Shown here one piece after another: positions 16,285-30,354 of a DNA stretch of 64,000 bases; positions within the stretch are counted from its first letter, which is position 1; each line of letters opens with the position of its first letter. A program made the translations under genes and the position numbers. The DNA is from Streptomyces sp. HmicA12 (GTDB taxonomy: Bacteria > Actinomycetota > Actinomycetes > Streptomycetales > Streptomycetaceae), in the NCBI RefSeq assembly GCF_000373565.1, contig NZ_KB891797.1, forward strand, positions 468,487 to 532,486, written 5' to 3'. Under the pieces are notes generated by a model, which was given only the letters and a program-made list of their open reading frames with translations, did no database searches and was not told the DNA's origin.

Positions 16285-16357
16285 AGGGTCGTAGCTCAAT
16301 TGGTAGAGCACTGGTCTCCAAAACCAGCGGTTGGGGGTTCAAGTCCCTCCGGCCCTG
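16285..16357 (+). tRNA. tRNA-Trp (CCA)
   Basis: Acceptor AGGGTCG (16285-16291) pairs with CGGCCCT (16350-16356) with one G-U pair. The anticodon stem CTGGT/ACCAG encloses CTCCAAA, giving anticodon CCA. It directly precedes secE, as in mycobacteria. Confidence 0.96.
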
Positions 16358-16464
16358 CTACACACTCCTTCGCCAGGATGTGTGCGCATGTACGTACTGC
16401 ATTGCACCGCCGTGCGGCTCAACCGGGCGCGGCACGGCCACGACCCGGAATCAGGTGAGGACGA

Positions 16465-16749
16465 GTGACGGACGCCGTGGGCTCCATCGACATGCCTGAT
16501 GCCCAGGATGAGGCGCCGGAGTCCAAGAAGGCTCGTAAGGGCGGCAAGCGCGGCAAGAAGGGCCCCTTCGGCCGCCTCGCACTCTTCTACCGCCAGATCG
16601 TCGCGGAACTCCGCAAGGTCGTCTGGCCGACTCGCAGTCAGCTTTCGACGTACACCACCGTGGTGATCGTGTTCGTCATCGTCATGATCGGTCTCGTGAC
16701 CGTGATTGACTATGGGTTCAACCACCTCGTCAAGTACGTCTTCGGCTAA
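16465..16749 (+). CDS. secE: Preprotein translocase subunit SecE
   Basis: A 94-residue single-span SecE. A charged cytoplasmic part with the conserved amphipathic helix ([15 protein letters not shown]) is followed by one transmembrane helix (about residues 62-82). SecE clamps SecY, encoded in this window at 52970, to form the export channel. The N-terminus is longer and more Lys-rich than in E. coli relatives stripped to one helix. GTG start with a GGTGAGGAC site. It lies 107 bases downstream of tRNA-Trp and 77 before nusG. Confidence 0.96.
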   Translation: MTDAVGSIDMPDAQDEAPESKKARKGGKRGKKGPFGRLALFYRQIVAELRKVVWPTRSQLSTYTTVVIVFVIVMIGLVTVIDYGFNHLVKYVFG

Positions 16750-16826
16750 AGCCGAAAGCGGAGGGCGCCCTGACCGGCGCCCCTTTCGCGCGTTCCACCC
16801 CTTGTATCCAGGAAGAAGCAGCCACC

Positions 16827-17696
16827 GTGTCTGACCCGAACCTGAACGACGCCATCGAGTCGGCGGAGTCCGTGGAGGACCAGCTCGACATCGTCGAGGC
16901 GGCGGACGCCGAGGACCCGGACCAGGCCGAGGCTGCCGACATCGCCGCCGGCGAGCCCGCCGAAGAGGCAGCCCTCGAGGTCGAGGAAGCCGACAGCGAG
17001 ACCGATGCCGACGTCGATGACGCCGAGGACGAGGCCGTCGAGGCCGAGATCGAGCAGCTCGAGGAAGAGCAGGAGCAGGTCGACCCGATCACCGCTCTGC
17101 GCGACGAGCTCCGCGGCCTGCCCGGCGAGTGGTACGTCATCCACACCTACGCGGGCTACGAGAAGCGCGTGAAGGCGAACCTGGAGCAGCGTGCCGTCTC
17201 GCTCAACGTCGAGGACTTCATCTACCAGGCCGAGGTCCCCGAGGAAGAGATCGTCCAGATCAAGAACGGCGAGCGCAAGAACGTCCGGCAGAACAAGCTG
17301 CCCGGTTACGTTCTCGTCCGCATGGATCTGACGAACGAGTCCTGGGGCGTCGTCCGCAACACCCCCGGCGTCACCGGCTTCGTGGGCAACGCCTACGACC
17401 CGTACCCGCTGACCCTGGACGAGATCGTCAAGATGCTCGCCCCGGAGGCCGAGGAGAAGGCCGCCCGTGAGGCCGCCGAGGCCGAGGGCAAGCCGGCTCC
17501 GGCCCGCAAGGTCACCGTCGAGGTCCTGGACTTCGAGGTCGGCGACTCGGTCACCGTCACCGACGGCCCGTTCGCGACGCTGCAGGCCACGATCAACGAG
17601 ATCAACGCCGACTCGAAGAAGGTCAAGGGCCTCGTCGAGATCTTCGGCCGCGAGACCCCGGTCGAGCTCAGCTTCGACCAGATCCAGAAGAACTAG
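16827..17696 (+). CDS. nusG: Transcription termination/antitermination factor NusG
   Basis: A 289-residue NusG. The first roughly 95 residues are a strongly acidic Asp/Glu/Ala extension not found in E. coli. The NGN domain follows ([20 protein letters not shown], then [18 protein letters not shown]), and the C-terminal KOW domain ([20 protein letters not shown]) ends the protein. NusG links RNA polymerase to the ribosome or Rho and affects pausing. The acidic tail is typical of Streptomyces; its purpose is not established. A hairpin with a T run ends the secE-nusG unit. Confidence 0.97.
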   Translation: MSDPNLNDAIESAESVEDQLDIVEAADAEDPDQAEAADIAAGEPAEEAALEVEEADSETDADVDDAEDEAVEAEIEQLEEEQEQVDPITALRDELRGLPGEWYVIHTYAGYEKRVKANLEQRAVSLNVEDFIYQAEVPEEEIVQIKNGERKNVRQNKLPGYVLVRMDLTNESWGVVRNTPGVTGFVGNAYDPYPLTLDEIVKMLAPEAEEKAAREAAEAEGKPAPARKVTVEVLDFEVGDSVTVTDGPFATLQATINEINADSKKVKGLVEIFGRETPVELSFDQIQKN

Positions 17697-17732
17697 TACC
17701 TACTAGCACCTTCTGGGCACATAGCTTCCGAA

Positions 17733-17778
17733 CAGGTCAGATGGGCTCTCAAAAGCCTGTCTGACCTGCTCGGTTTTT
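17733..17778 (+). terminator. Intrinsic terminator after nusG
   Basis: CAGGTCAGATGGGCT pairs with AGCCTGTCTGACCTG around CTCAAA, with few mismatches, and is followed by CTCGGTTTTT. It separates secE-nusG from rplK-rplA. Confidence 0.85.
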
Positions 17779-17894
17779 AGCCGCGCATGGATACCCGTTA
17801 TCGTTGTGCGGTATGCCTCCATCCGGATGATCTGGACGATCATCGTTCACGGGTGGCGGCTGAACACTCTCACTAAGACCCGGAGAGAGAGCAC

Positions 17895-18329
17895 ATGCCT
17901 CCCAAGAAGAAGAAGGTCACGGGGCTCATCAAGCTCCAGATCCAGGCCGGCGCCGCCAACCCGGCTCCGCCGGTCGGCCCCGCGCTGGGCCAGCACGGCG
18001 TCAACATCATGGAGTTCTGCAAGGCCTACAACGCCGCGACCGAGTCGCAGCGCGGTTGGGTCATCCCGGTGGAGATCACGGTCTACGAGGACCGCTCCTT
18101 CACCTTCATCACCAAGACCCCGCCGGCCGCGAAGATGATCCTCAAGGCCGCTGGTGTCGAGAAGGGCTCGGGCGAGCCGCACAAGACCAAGGTCGCCAAG
18201 ATCACCGAGGCGCAGGTCCGCGAGATCGCCACGACCAAGATGCCCGACCTCAACGCCAACGACCTGGACGCCGCGTCGAAGATCATCGCCGGCACCGCCC
18301 GTTCCATGGGCATCACGGTCGAGGGCTGA
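17895..18329 (+). CDS. rplK: 50S ribosomal protein L11
   Basis: A 144-residue L11, the protein of the GTPase-associated centre. The N-terminal domain holds the Pro-rich stretch [15 protein letters not shown], the site that with 23S rRNA binds thiopeptides such as thiostrepton and senses uncharged tRNA through RelA. The C-terminal rRNA-binding domain includes [20 protein letters not shown]. No relC-type change is evident. Followed after 77 bases by rplA, with which it forms the L11 operon. Confidence 0.98.
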
Positions 18330-18406
18330 CACCCACCTCGTAGGACATTCCGTGGCAGGGCCTGCTCGGCCCGTACCACGACTCCTCTAGAACTCAGGAG
18401 CAGTAA

Positions 18407-19138
18407 GTGAGCAAGCGCAGCAAGACTCTCCGCGCTGCGGACGCCAAGATCGACCGGGACAAGTTCTACGCCCCGCTCGAGGCGATCCGTCTCGCCAAGG
18501 AGACCTCCGCGACGAAGTTCGACGGCACCGTCGAGGTCGCCTTCCGCCTGGGCGTTGACCCGCGCAAGGCCGACCAGATGGTCCGTGGCACCGTGAATCT
18601 TCCGCACGGCACCGGCAAGACCGCCCGGGTCCTGGTCTTCGCGACCGGTGACCGTGCTGCGGCCGCGGAGGCCGCCGGCGCCGACATCGTCGGCTCCGAC
18701 GAGCTCATCGACGAGATCTCCAAGGGCCAGCGCCTGAACGAGTTCGACGCCGTTGTCGCCACCCCGGACCTCATGGGCAAGGTCGGCCGCCTCGGCCGCG
18801 TGCTCGGTCCCCGTGGCCTGATGCCGAACCCGAAGACCGGCACCGTGACCCCTGACGTGGTCAAGGCCGTGAACGAGATCAAGGGCGGCAAGATCGAGTT
18901 CCGCGTCGACAAGCACTCGAACCTGCACTTCATCATCGGCAAGGTGTCCTTCGACGACACCAAGCTGGTGGAGAACTACGGTGCGGCCCTCGACGAGATC
19001 CTTCGTCTGAAGCCGTCCGCCGCCAAGGGTCGCTACATCAAGAAGGCCGCCATCGCCACCACGATGGGCCCCGGCGTTCCGGTCGACCCGAACCGCACCC
19101 GCAACCTCCTCACCGAGGAGGACCCGGCCGCGGTCTGA
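18407..19138 (+). CDS. rplA: 50S ribosomal protein L1
   Basis: A 243-residue L1 from a GTG with CAGGAG six bases upstream. Conserved parts include [21 protein letters not shown] and [23 protein letters not shown]1 forms the mobile stalk that guides deacylated tRNA from the E site, and in many bacteria it represses translation of its own operon by binding its mRNA. A terminator hairpin follows immediately. Confidence 0.98.
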   Translation: MSKRSKTLRAADAKIDRDKFYAPLEAIRLAKETSATKFDGTVEVAFRLGVDPRKADQMVRGTVNLPHGTGKTARVLVFATGDRAAAAEAAGADIVGSDELIDEISKGQRLNEFDAVVATPDLMGKVGRLGRVLGPRGLMPNPKTGTVTPDVVKAVNEIKGGKIEFRVDKHSNLHFIIGKVSFDDTKLVENYGAALDEILRLKPSAAKGRYIKKAAIATTMGPGVPVDPNRTRNLLTEEDPAAV

Positions 19139-19167
19139 GCCCTCTTCGAGGCTCGCTGAAGTCGGCG

Positions 19168-19209
19168 ACGGGCCCCGCATCTCCTTCGGGAGGCGCGGGG
19201 CCCGTTCCT
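19168..19209 (+). terminator. Terminator of rplK-rplA
   Basis: ACGGGCCCCGC and GCGGGGCCCGT form an 11-bp stem, with a nested CTCC-TTCG-GGAG hairpin on top, followed by TCCTCTTTT. Confidence 0.88.
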
Positions 19210-19272
19210 CTTTTCCGGCCCGTGCGGGTACGCGGCTGCGCTAGCGTCGCCGTGATCGAACCGGGGGAGTGG

Positions 19273-19962
19273 ATGAGGCACGGACGGGTGGCGGCGCTGG
19301 CCGCCGTGGGCGCGCTGCTCGCGGGCTGCGGCGGGGCGAAGGGCCCCGGCGCGGGGGCGGCCGCCGACGCGCTGCGCACGGCCCGCCAGAAGGTCGCCGC
19401 GGCCGGTTCGGCGCGCGTCGAGGCGACCATGCGCAACGGAGCCCGCCTCTCCTCCCGCAGCACGGGAACCCTCAGCTGGTCCGACGGCGTCGAGGGCACC
19501 CTGACGGTGCGCGTCACCGGCGGCGAACTGGCGGCCTCCACGCGCAGGCTGGGCGGCGACCCGTCCCAGGCGCGCTTCCTTCCGGACGGCTACTACACGC
19601 GGATGACGGACAGGTTCGCCGCCCTGCAGGACGGCAGGCATTGGATCCGTTACCCGTACGACGCGACCAGCGACCTCACGCCGGCCGACTGCCTCAAGGC
19701 GCTCGGCGCGGCCGATGACGTCCGGAAGGTGGGGCGGGTGACCGTGCGCGGCACCGAGACCACCCACTACGAGGGCACCTCCGGCAAGCGGCATTTGGAG
19801 GTGTGGCTCGACGCCCGCCACCTCCTGGTCCAACGCGCCTACCGGGAGGGCGAGTTCACCACCACCGTGCGCTACAGCGACTACGGCACCGCCGCCGCCA
19901 CGGCCACGCGACCGCCCGCGCACGACACCGTCGATTTCGACGACGTTGTAACGGAGGGTTGA
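19273..19962 (+). CDS. Secreted lipoprotein of the LppX/LolA-like type
   Basis: A 229-residue lipoprotein. The signal peptide MRHGRVAALAAVGALLAGCGG carries a textbook lipobox (LAGC). The mature part starts with an ARQKVAAAGSARVEAT helix/strand and contains RVTVRGTETTHYEGT and a YSDYGTAA stretch that recur in the next gene, so the two are probably paralogues. This beta-sheet fold resembles lipid-binding LppX/LprG-type lipoproteins. A GGGGGAG site supports the ATG at 19273 rather than upstream in-frame starts. Function unknown. Confidence 0.82.
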   Translation: MRHGRVAALAAVGALLAGCGGAKGPGAGAAADALRTARQKVAAAGSARVEATMRNGARLSSRSTGTLSWSDGVEGTLTVRVTGGELAASTRRLGGDPSQARFLPDGYYTRMTDRFAALQDGRHWIRYPYDATSDLTPADCLKALGAADDVRKVGRVTVRGTETTHYEGTSGKRHLEVWLDARHLLVQRAYREGEFTTTVRYSDYGTAAATATRPPAHDTVDFDDVVTEG

Positions 19963-20033
19963 CCCATGGGCCCGTTGTCCTAGGGCGCCGTTAGTGTGCA
20001 GGTAGTACGCATGTTCCAAGGGGTGGGATTGAG

Positions 20034-20987
20034 ATGACTGTTGTCGTACGTCGCACGGTCGGCGCCGCCGCCGCGACCGCACTGCTGTGTACCGGGGCCG
20101 TGGCCTGCTCCGGTGGATCCGACCAGGACGGCGCGAAGAAGGCGTCCTCGCAGAGCCAGGGCCGCTCGCAGATCAGCGAGGTGCTGACGGCCGCGTACAA
20201 GAAGACCTCGGCGGCCAAGTCCGCCAAGGTCGAGATGACGATGAAGACGCCGGCCGCGGCCGGCGGCGGCGGGACCATGAAGATGTCCGGCACGATGGGC
20301 TGGGACCCGACCGTCATGGATATGACGATGTCCGGCTCCGCCCTCACCGCCGGCGACGCGGACGCGCCCGAGAGCGTCCGCATGGTCTGGCAGGACGACG
20401 TGATGTACATGGACATGGGGGCCAAGGCCGCCAAGGACATGGACGGCAAGCGCTGGATGAAGATGGACCTCGGCGCCATCGCGAAGCAGGCCGGCGACGA
20501 GAAGGCCGCGAGCCAGATGACCGGCGGCCTGGACAACATGAACCAGGACCCGGCCAAGCAGATCGCGATGCTGCTCGACTCGCCGAACCTGAAGCACATC
20601 GGCTCGGCCACGGTCGACGGCGTGAAGACCCAGCACTACAAGGGCACGCTGACCGTCGACGAGATGGTGGCGAAGAACGACTCGCTGAAGGTCCTCGGCA
20701 AGTCCGACCGCGACAAGCTCCTGAAGAACGTGGAGAAGGCCGGCATCAAGGACTACGACACCGAGCTGTGGGTCAGCGAGGACGACCTGCCGGTCCGGAT
20801 GGACGTCACCATGGACAGCGCCCAGGGCGCGGTCGAGATGTCGCAGAAGTTCTCGGACTACGGGGCCGCGGTGAAGGTCGACACACCGCCCGCGAGCCAG
20901 ACCTTCGACCTCATGGAGATGCTCAAGGAGATGGGTGCGGGCGCCTCCGCCGGCGCCTCCGCGGGGACCTCCGGCAGCGGAGCCTGA
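20034..20987 (+). CDS. Secreted lipoprotein, paralogue of the upstream gene
   Basis: A 317-residue lipoprotein; the signal peptide ends with a lipobox-like GAVAC around Cys25, followed by SGGSDQDG. Met-rich strands (KMSGTMGWDPTVMDMTMSG) lie in the first half, and VDGVKTQHYKGTL and KFSDYGAAVKVDTPP match the upstream paralogue. The C-terminus is a low-complexity GASAGASAGTSG tail. Probably exported and lipid-anchored; a LolA/LppX-like role in binding hydrophobic molecules is inference. It is separated from the rplJ promoter by only a few bases. Confidence 0.84.
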   Translation: MTVVVRRTVGAAAATALLCTGAVACSGGSDQDGAKKASSQSQGRSQISEVLTAAYKKTSAAKSAKVEMTMKTPAAAGGGGTMKMSGTMGWDPTVMDMTMSGSALTAGDADAPESVRMVWQDDVMYMDMGAKAAKDMDGKRWMKMDLGAIAKQAGDEKAASQMTGGLDNMNQDPAKQIAMLLDSPNLKHIGSATVDGVKTQHYKGTLTVDEMVAKNDSLKVLGKSDRDKLLKNVEKAGIKDYDTELWVSEDDLPVRMDVTMDSAQGAVEMSQKFSDYGAAVKVDTPPASQTFDLMEMLKEMGAGASAGASAGTSGSGA

Positions 20988-20993
20988 GCGGAT

Positions 20994-21023
20994 TTGCTCG
21001 ACACGTCAGCTTTCGCGTAACCT
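20994..21023 (+). promoter_or_regulatory. Promoter of rplJ-rplL
   Basis: TTGCTC, an 18-base spacer and TAACCT. Transcription from about 21030 would produce the L10 leader RNA. Confidence 0.55.
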
Positions 21024-21030
21024 TCCAGGG

Positions 21031-21200
21031 AAGCCAAAGACCGCTGGTCGTTGCCGTGCGCTCGTAAGAGGGTTCGGTGGCCGAAGGATCCGCTGAAACT
21101 GCGGACGACCCGCGCAGGTGACCGTGGAAGTGCTCCCGTACGAATCCGTTCGTATCGGTCGAGCTCACGCCCCGTGCGCCTGCGCCGGGGCGTTTCGTTT
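21031..21200 (+). ncRNA. Ribosomal protein L10 leader
   Basis: The about 220-base gap upstream of rplJ has the sequence style of the actinobacterial L10 leader, with GTAAGAGGG and GACGACCCGCGCAGGTGACC segments. In many bacteria the L10-L7/L12 complex binds such a leader to repress rplJL. Here the leader ends in a stem ACGCCCCG/CGGGGCGT (21167-21174 with 21186-21193) followed by TTCGTTTT, which looks like an intrinsic terminator, suggesting transcriptional attenuation. Confidence 0.72.
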
Positions 21201-21252
21201 TGCCAGTCTCCTTCTGAGCGGTCCTCATCACCCGGAAGGAGGCCGACGCTCT

Positions 21253-21783
21253 ATGCCGACGCCCGACAAGGCTGCCGCGGTAGCCGAGCTCACGGACAAG
21301 TTCCGCAGCTCGAACGCCGCTGTGCTGACCGAGTACCGGGGTCTCACCGTGGCCCAGCTCAAGCAGCTGCGCCGTTCCCTCGGTGCGAACTCCGAGTACG
21401 CCGTGGTGAAGAACACGCTGACCAAGATCGCGGCCAACGAGGCCGGGATCAACACGCTGGACGACCTCTTCACGGGTCCGACGGCGGTTGCCTTCGTCAC
21501 CGGTGACCCGGTGGAGTCGGCGAAGGGTCTTCGTGACTTCGCCAAGGACAACCCCAACCTCGTCATCAAGGGCGGTGTCCTTGACGGCAAGGCGCTGTCC
21601 GCCGACGAGATCAAGAAGCTTGCGGACCTCGAGTCCCGCGAGGTTCTGCTCAGCAAGCTGGCCGGTGCGTTCAAGGGCAAGCAGTCGCAGGCTGCTCAGC
21701 TCTTCCAGGCGCTCCCGTCGAAGTTCGTCCGCACCGCGGAGGCGCTTCGGGTCAAGCAGGCCGAGCAGGGCGGTGCCGAGTAA
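21253..21783 (+). CDS. rplJ: 50S ribosomal protein L10
   Basis: A 176-residue L10, the base of the L7/L12 stalk. The N-terminal domain ([32 protein letters not shown]) binds 23S rRNA and L11, and the C-terminal helix recruits L7/L12 dimers. An AAGGAGG site lies somewhat far upstream of the ATG, which favours this start over the longer frame. The 21031-21200 leader probably regulates it. rplL follows after 110 bases. Confidence 0.98.
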   Translation: MPTPDKAAAVAELTDKFRSSNAAVLTEYRGLTVAQLKQLRRSLGANSEYAVVKNTLTKIAANEAGINTLDDLFTGPTAVAFVTGDPVESAKGLRDFAKDNPNLVIKGGVLDGKALSADEIKKLADLESREVLLSKLAGAFKGKQSQAAQLFQALPSKFVRTAEALRVKQAEQGGAE

Positions 21784-21893
21784 TTCGGCTCGCACATTGA
21801 CCGCCGCCTGAGGCGACGGTCGAAGCGGGCCGACAGTACGCCCGCCTACATGGACAACCGGCACCAGCCGAATTAGTGGAAGGATCGCCCATC

Positions 21894-22277
21894 ATGGCGA
21901 AGCTCAGCCAGGAAGACCTGCTCGCCCAGTTCGAGGAGATGACCCTCATCGAGCTCTCCGAGTTCGTGAAGGCCTTCGAGGAGAAGTTCGACGTCACCGC
22001 CGCCGCGGCCGTCGCCGTCGCCGGCCCCGCCGGTGCCGCTGCCCCCGCCGAGGCCGAGGCCGAGCAGGACGAGTTCGACGTCATCCTCACGGGTGCCGGC
22101 GAGAAGAAGATCCAGGTCATCAAGGTCGTGCGTGAGCTGACCTCCCTGGGCCTGAAGGAGGCCAAGGACCTCGTCGACGGCACCCCGAAGCCGGTCCTCG
22201 AGAAGGTCGCCAAGGACGCCGCGGAGAAGGCCGCCGAGGCCCTCAAGGGCGCCGGCGCCTCCGTCGAGGTCAAGTAA
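21894..22277 (+). CDS. rplL: 50S ribosomal protein L7/L12
   Basis: A 127-residue L7/L12 that recruits translational GTPases. The N-terminal dimerisation domain, an Ala/Glu-rich hinge ([16 protein letters not shown]) and the C-terminal domain ([20 protein letters not shown]) are in normal order. The ATG at 21894, preceded by GGAAGGA, gives the usual length; the longer frame is not used. A strong hairpin follows at 22345. Confidence 0.98.
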   Translation: MAKLSQEDLLAQFEEMTLIELSEFVKAFEEKFDVTAAAAVAVAGPAGAAAPAEAEAEQDEFDVILTGAGEKKIQVIKVVRELTSLGLKEAKDLVDGTPKPVLEKVAKDAAEKAAEALKGAGASVEVK

Positions 22278-22344
22278 GACCTCTTCGAGTCTGCTGACTC
22301 TTCTTCGGTGAAACTGCTCCCTCGGGAGCTGTAACGCCGACGTA

Positions 22345-22382
22345 CCGAAGGGCGATCACCCAACTGGGTGGTCGCCCTTCGG
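22345..22382 (+). terminator. Terminator or attenuator between rplL and rpoB
   Basis: CCGAAGGGCGATCACCC and GGGTGGTCGCCCTTCGG form a 17-bp stem with one G-U pair. It lies in the 569-base gap before rpoB; read-through would join rplJL to rpoBC as in other bacteria. Confidence 0.85.
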
Positions 22383-22411
22383 CGTTGTCTGGCTCGCAGG
22401 CCGAGGGTGCC

Positions 22412-22439
22412 TTGCACTGTCGGTCGCGCAGAGTATGGT
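22412..22439 (+). promoter_or_regulatory. Candidate distal rpoB promoter
   Basis: TTGCAC, a 16-base spacer and TATGGT, starting 30 bases past the hairpin. It is one of two candidate promoters in the rplL-rpoB gap. Confidence 0.45.
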
Positions 22440-22654
22440 GATCTTCGTTGTGCCTGGAGCCACCCCTGTTCGGCCAAGAGGGGGCCTTGACGAACAGCAC
22501 GCAGCGCGCAATTCTCAGGACGCGTCGTCACAACGATCCGGATCCGAGGCATGGATCGACGACGAAGAGGGCAGTAAGGATGTGCGCTCAGCGCACAGGG
22601 CATGCCACAGACAGCGAACGGTTGAGAACAACGAGGGTCTCAAAAAACCCGCAC

Positions 22655-22683
22655 TGGACATCAGTGGGCCTTCTGGCTACACT
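22655..22683 (+). promoter_or_regulatory. Candidate main rpoB promoter
   Basis: TGGACA, a 17-base spacer and TACACT. Initiation near 22690 gives a leader of about 155 bases. The rest of the 22383-22846 gap shows no further gene. Confidence 0.6.
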
Positions 22684-22846
22684 GTCCCTTTGCGCTGCCT
22701 GTTAGCTGCTCCCTGCCCGTCACCAGGGGCATGCCCTCGCTTGAGCACAGTGGACTGAATCAGCCCTGACCAGGGCTTTCTGTCCCTCTGCATGGCTTGG
22801 GACCGGTACGCGCGTAGTGAGTCCGAGCCCTCGGAAGGACCCCCTC

Positions 22847-25800
22847 TTGGCCGCCTCGCGCAACGCCTCGACCGCGAATACGAACAACGGCGCAAGCACC
22901 GCCCCGCTGCGCATCTCCTTTGCAAAGATCAAGGAGCCCCTCGAGGTTCCCAACCTGCTCGCGCTGCAGACCGAGAGCTTTGACTGGCTGCTCGGCAACA
23001 CCGCTTGGCAGAGTCGGGTCGAGGCGGCTCTGGAGTCGGGCCAGGACGTCCCCACCAAGTCCGGTCTGGAGGAGATCTTCGAGGAGATCTCCCCGATCGA
23101 GGACTTCTCCGGGTCGATGTCCCTGACGTTCCGCGATCACCGTTTCGAGCCTCCCAAGAACTCGATCGACGAGTGCAAGGAGCGCGACTTCACGTTCGCC
23201 GCCCCGCTCTTCGTCACCGCCGAGTTCACCAACAACGAGACCGGCGAGATCAAGTCCCAGACGGTCTTCATGGGCGACTTCCCGCTCATGACGAACAAGG
23301 GCACCTTCGTCATCAACGGCACCGAGCGTGTCGTTGTCTCCCAGCTGGTCCGCTCGCCGGGTGTCTACTTCGACTCCTCCATCGACAAGACGTCCGACAA
23401 GGACATCTTCTCGGCCAAGATCATCCCGTCCCGGGGTGCCTGGCTGGAGATGGAGATCGACAAGCGCGACATGGTCGGTGTCCGCATCGACCGCAAGCGC
23501 AAGCAGTCCGTCACCGTTCTCCTGAAGGCTCTCGGTTGGACCACCGAGCAGATCCTCGAGGAGTTCGGCGAGTACGAGTCCATGCGCGCCACCCTGGAGA
23601 AGGACCACACCCAGGGCCAGGACGACGCGCTCCTCGACATCTACCGCAAGCTGCGCCCGGGCGAGCCGCCCACGCGCGAGGCTGCTCAGACGCTGCTCGA
23701 GAACCTCTACTTCAACCCGAAGCGCTACGACCTCGCGAAGGTCGGCCGCTACAAGGTGAACAAGAAGCTCGGCGCGGACGAGCCGCTGGACGCCGGCGTG
23801 CTCACCACCGACGACGTCATCGCGACCATCAAGTACCTGGTCAAGCTGCACGCCGGTGAGACCGAGACGGTCGCGGAGTCGGGTCGTTCGATCATCGTCG
23901 AGACCGACGACATCGACCACTTCGGCAACCGCCGTATCCGTAACGTCGGTGAGCTGATCCAGAACCAGGTCCGTACGGGTCTCGCCCGTATGGAGCGCGT
24001 CGTGCGCGAGCGCATGACGACCCAGGACGTCGAGGCGATCACGCCGCAGACCCTGATCAACATCCGCCCCGTGGTGGCGTCGATCAAGGAGTTCTTCGGT
24101 ACCTCGCAGCTGTCCCAGTTCATGGACCAGAACAACCCGCTGTCGGGGCTGACGCACAAGCGTCGTCTGAACGCCCTCGGCCCGGGTGGTCTCTCCCGTG
24201 AGCGGGCCGGCTTCGAGGTGCGAGACGTGCACCCGTCGCACTACGGCCGCATGTGCCCGATCGAGACGCCCGAAGGCCCGAACATCGGTCTGATCGGTTC
24301 GCTCGCCTCGTACGGACGGATCAACCCGTTCGGCTTCATCGAGACGCCGTACCGCAAGGTCGTCGAGGGTGTCGTCACCGACGACGTCGACTACCTGACC
24401 GCCGATGAAGAGGACCGCTTCGTCATCGCGCAGGCCAACGCGCCGCTGACCGAAGAGCTCCGGTTCGAAGAGGCCCGCGTGCTGGTCCGCCGCCGTGGCG
24501 GCGAGGTCGACTACGTCCCGGGTGACGACGTCGACTACATGGACGTCTCGCCGCGCCAGATGGTGTCGGTCGCGACCGCCATGATCCCGTTCCTCGAGCA
24601 CGACGACGCCAACCGTGCCCTCATGGGCGCGAACATGATGCGTCAGGCCGTGCCGCTGATCAAGTCCGAGGCGCCGCTCGTCGGCACCGGCATGGAGTAC
24701 CGCTGCGCCACCGACGCCGGTGACGTGCTCAAGGCCGAGAAGGACGGTGTGGTCCAGGAGGTCTCCGCGGACTACATCACCATCACGAACGACGACGGCA
24801 CGTACTCCACGTACCGCCTGCACAAGTTCTCCCGCTCCAACCAGGGCACCTCTGTGAACCAGAAGGTCGTCGTGGACGAGGGCGCGCGGATCATCGCCGG
24901 TCAGGTCCTGGCCGACGGTCCCGCGACCGAAGAGGGCGAGATGGCCCTCGGCAAGAACCTGCTCGTGGCGTTCATGCCGTGGGAGGGTCACAACTACGAG
25001 GACGCGATCATCCTGTCGCAGCGCCTCGTGCAGGACGACGTCCTCTCCTCGATCCACATCGAGGAGCACGAGGTCGACGCCCGTGACACCAAGCTCGGCC
25101 CGGAGGAGATCACCCGGGACATCCCGAACGTCTCCGAGGAGGTCCTCGCGGACCTCGACGAGCGCGGCATCATCCGCATCGGTGCGGACGTCGTCGCCGG
25201 CGACATCCTCGTCGGCAAGGTCACGCCCAAGGGCGAGACCGAGCTGACGCCGGAGGAGCGCCTGCTCCGCGCGATCTTCGGTGAGAAGGCCCGTGAGGTC
25301 CGTGACACCTCGCTGAAGGTGCCGCACGGCGAGATCGGCAAGGTCATCGGCGTCCGCGTCTTCGACCGTGAAGAGGGCGACGAGCTGCCGCCGGGCGTGA
25401 ACCAGCTGGTTCGTGTCTACGTGGCGCAGAAGCGCAAGATCACGGACGGTGACAAGCTCGCCGGCCGCCACGGCAACAAGGGCGTTATCTCGAAGATCCT
25501 TCCGATCGAGGACATGCCGTTCCTCGAGGACGGAACTCCGGTCGACATCATCCTCAACCCGCTGGGTGTGCCGTCCCGAATGAACCCGGGACAGGTTCTG
25601 GAGATCCACCTCGGCTGGCTCGCCAGCCGCGGCTGGGACGTCTCCGGCCTCGGCGAGGAGTGGGCGCAGCGCCTGCAGGCCATCGGCGCCGACCAGGTCG
25701 CCCCGGGCACCAACGTCGCCACCCCCGTCTTCGACGGTGCGCGTGAGGACGAGCTCGCGGGTCTGCTGCAGCACACCATCCCGAACCGCGACGGCGAGCG

Positions 25801-26332
25801 CATGGTGCAGCCGACCGGTAAGGCGAGGCTGTTCGACGGCCGCTCCGGCGAGCCGTTCCCGGACCCGATCTCGATCGGGTACATGTACATCCTCAAGCTC
25901 CACCACCTGGTCGACGACAAGCTGCACGCGCGTTCGACCGGTCCGTACTCGATGATCACCCAGCAGCCGCTGGGTGGTAAGGCCCAGTTCGGTGGCCAGC
26001 GCTTCGGTGAGATGGAGGTGTGGGCGCTGGAGGCATACGGCGCCGCGTACGCCCTCCAGGAGCTGCTGACCATCAAGTCCGACGACGTCACCGGCCGCGT
26101 GAAGGTCTACGAGGCCATCGTCAAGGGCGAGAACATCCCCGAGCCCGGCATTCCCGAGTCCTTCAAGGTGCTCATCAAGGAAATGCAGTCCCTGTGCCTC
26201 AACGTGGAGGTGCTGTCCTCGGACGGCATGTCCATCGAGATGCGCGACACCGACGAGGACGTCTTCCGCGCAGCGGAGGAGCTCGGCATCGACCTGTCCC
26301 GGCGCGAGCCGAGCAGCGTCGAAGAGGTCTGA
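22847..26332 (+). CDS. rpoB: DNA-directed RNA polymerase subunit beta
   Basis: A 1161-residue beta subunit. The start is TTG at 22847 with GGAAGGA seven bases upstream, giving the length I recall for S. coelicolor; the in-frame GTG at 22817 would add ten residues without a good site. The rifampicin cluster lies around residues 422-446 and contains the conserved THKRR with His437, but residue 442, equivalent to E. coli Ser531, is Asn. The C-terminal [20 protein letters not shown] contacts beta prime. rpoC follows after 100 bases. Confidence 0.99.
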   Translation: MAASRNASTANTNNGASTAPLRISFAKIKEPLEVPNLLALQTESFDWLLGNTAWQSRVEAALESGQDVPTKSGLEEIFEEISPIEDFSGSMSLTFRDHRFEPPKNSIDECKERDFTFAAPLFVTAEFTNNETGEIKSQTVFMGDFPLMTNKGTFVINGTERVVVSQLVRSPGVYFDSSIDKTSDKDIFSAKIIPSRGAWLEMEIDKRDMVGVRIDRKRKQSVTVLLKALGWTTEQILEEFGEYESMRATLEKDHTQGQDDALLDIYRKLRPGEPPTREAAQTLLENLYFNPKRYDLAKVGRYKVNKKLGADEPLDAGVLTTDDVIATIKYLVKLHAGETETVAESGRSIIVETDDIDHFGNRRIRNVGELIQNQVRTGLARMERVVRERMTTQDVEAITPQTLINIRPVVASIKEFFGTSQLSQFMDQNNPLSGLTHKRRLNALGPGGLSRERAGFEVRDVHPSHYGRMCPIETPEGPNIGLIGSLASYGRINPFGFIETPYRKVVEGVVTDDVDYLTADEEDRFVIAQANAPLTEELRFEEARVLVRRRGGEVDYVPGDDVDYMDVSPRQMVSVATAMIPFLEHDDANRALMGANMMRQAVPLIKSEAPLVGTGMEYRCATDAGDVLKAEKDGVVQEVSADYITITNDDGTYSTYRLHKFSRSNQGTSVNQKVVVDEGARIIAGQVLADGPATEEGEMALGKNLLVAFMPWEGHNYEDAIILSQRLVQDDVLSSIHIEEHEVDARDTKLGPEEITRDIPNVSEEVLADLDERGIIRIGADVVAGDILVGKVTPKGETELTPEERLLRAIFGEKAREVRDTSLKVPHGEIGKVIGVRVFDREEGDELPPGVNQLVRVYVAQKRKITDGDKLAGRHGNKGVISKILPIEDMPFLEDGTPVDIILNPLGVPSRMNPGQVLEIHLGWLASRGWDVSGLGEEWAQRLQAIGADQVAPGTNVATPVFDGAREDELAGLLQHTIPNRDGERMVQPTGKARLFDGRSGEPFPDPISIGYMYILKLHHLVDDKLHARSTGPYSMITQQPLGGKAQFGGQRFGEMEVWALEAYGAAYALQELLTIKSDDVTGRVKVYEAIVKGENIPEPGIPESFKVLIKEMQSLCLNVEVLSSDGMSIEMRDTDEDVFRAAEELGIDLSRREPSSVEEV

Positions 26333-26432
26333 CGGGAGTCCGGTGCGGGGGCTCAGGGATGAGCCCCCGCACCGACCCCGCGACCCCCGTTTCAGACCAC
26401 AGACTTACAACCCTGAGAGGGATTGACGCATA

Positions 26433-30332
<3,900 letters not shown>

Positions 30333-30354
30333 GCGAGCAGTACCTGTTCGACCC

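Noticed and set aside
22817..22846. GTG start for rpoB, ten codons upstream
   Set aside because: The TTG at 22847 has GGAAGGA at ideal spacing and gives the known Streptomyces length.
22760..25927. Minus-strand open frame of 1055 codons
   Set aside because: It is the antisense shadow of rpoB; high GC leaves long empty frames. The protein has Asp/Val/Leu-rich composition without any family motif.
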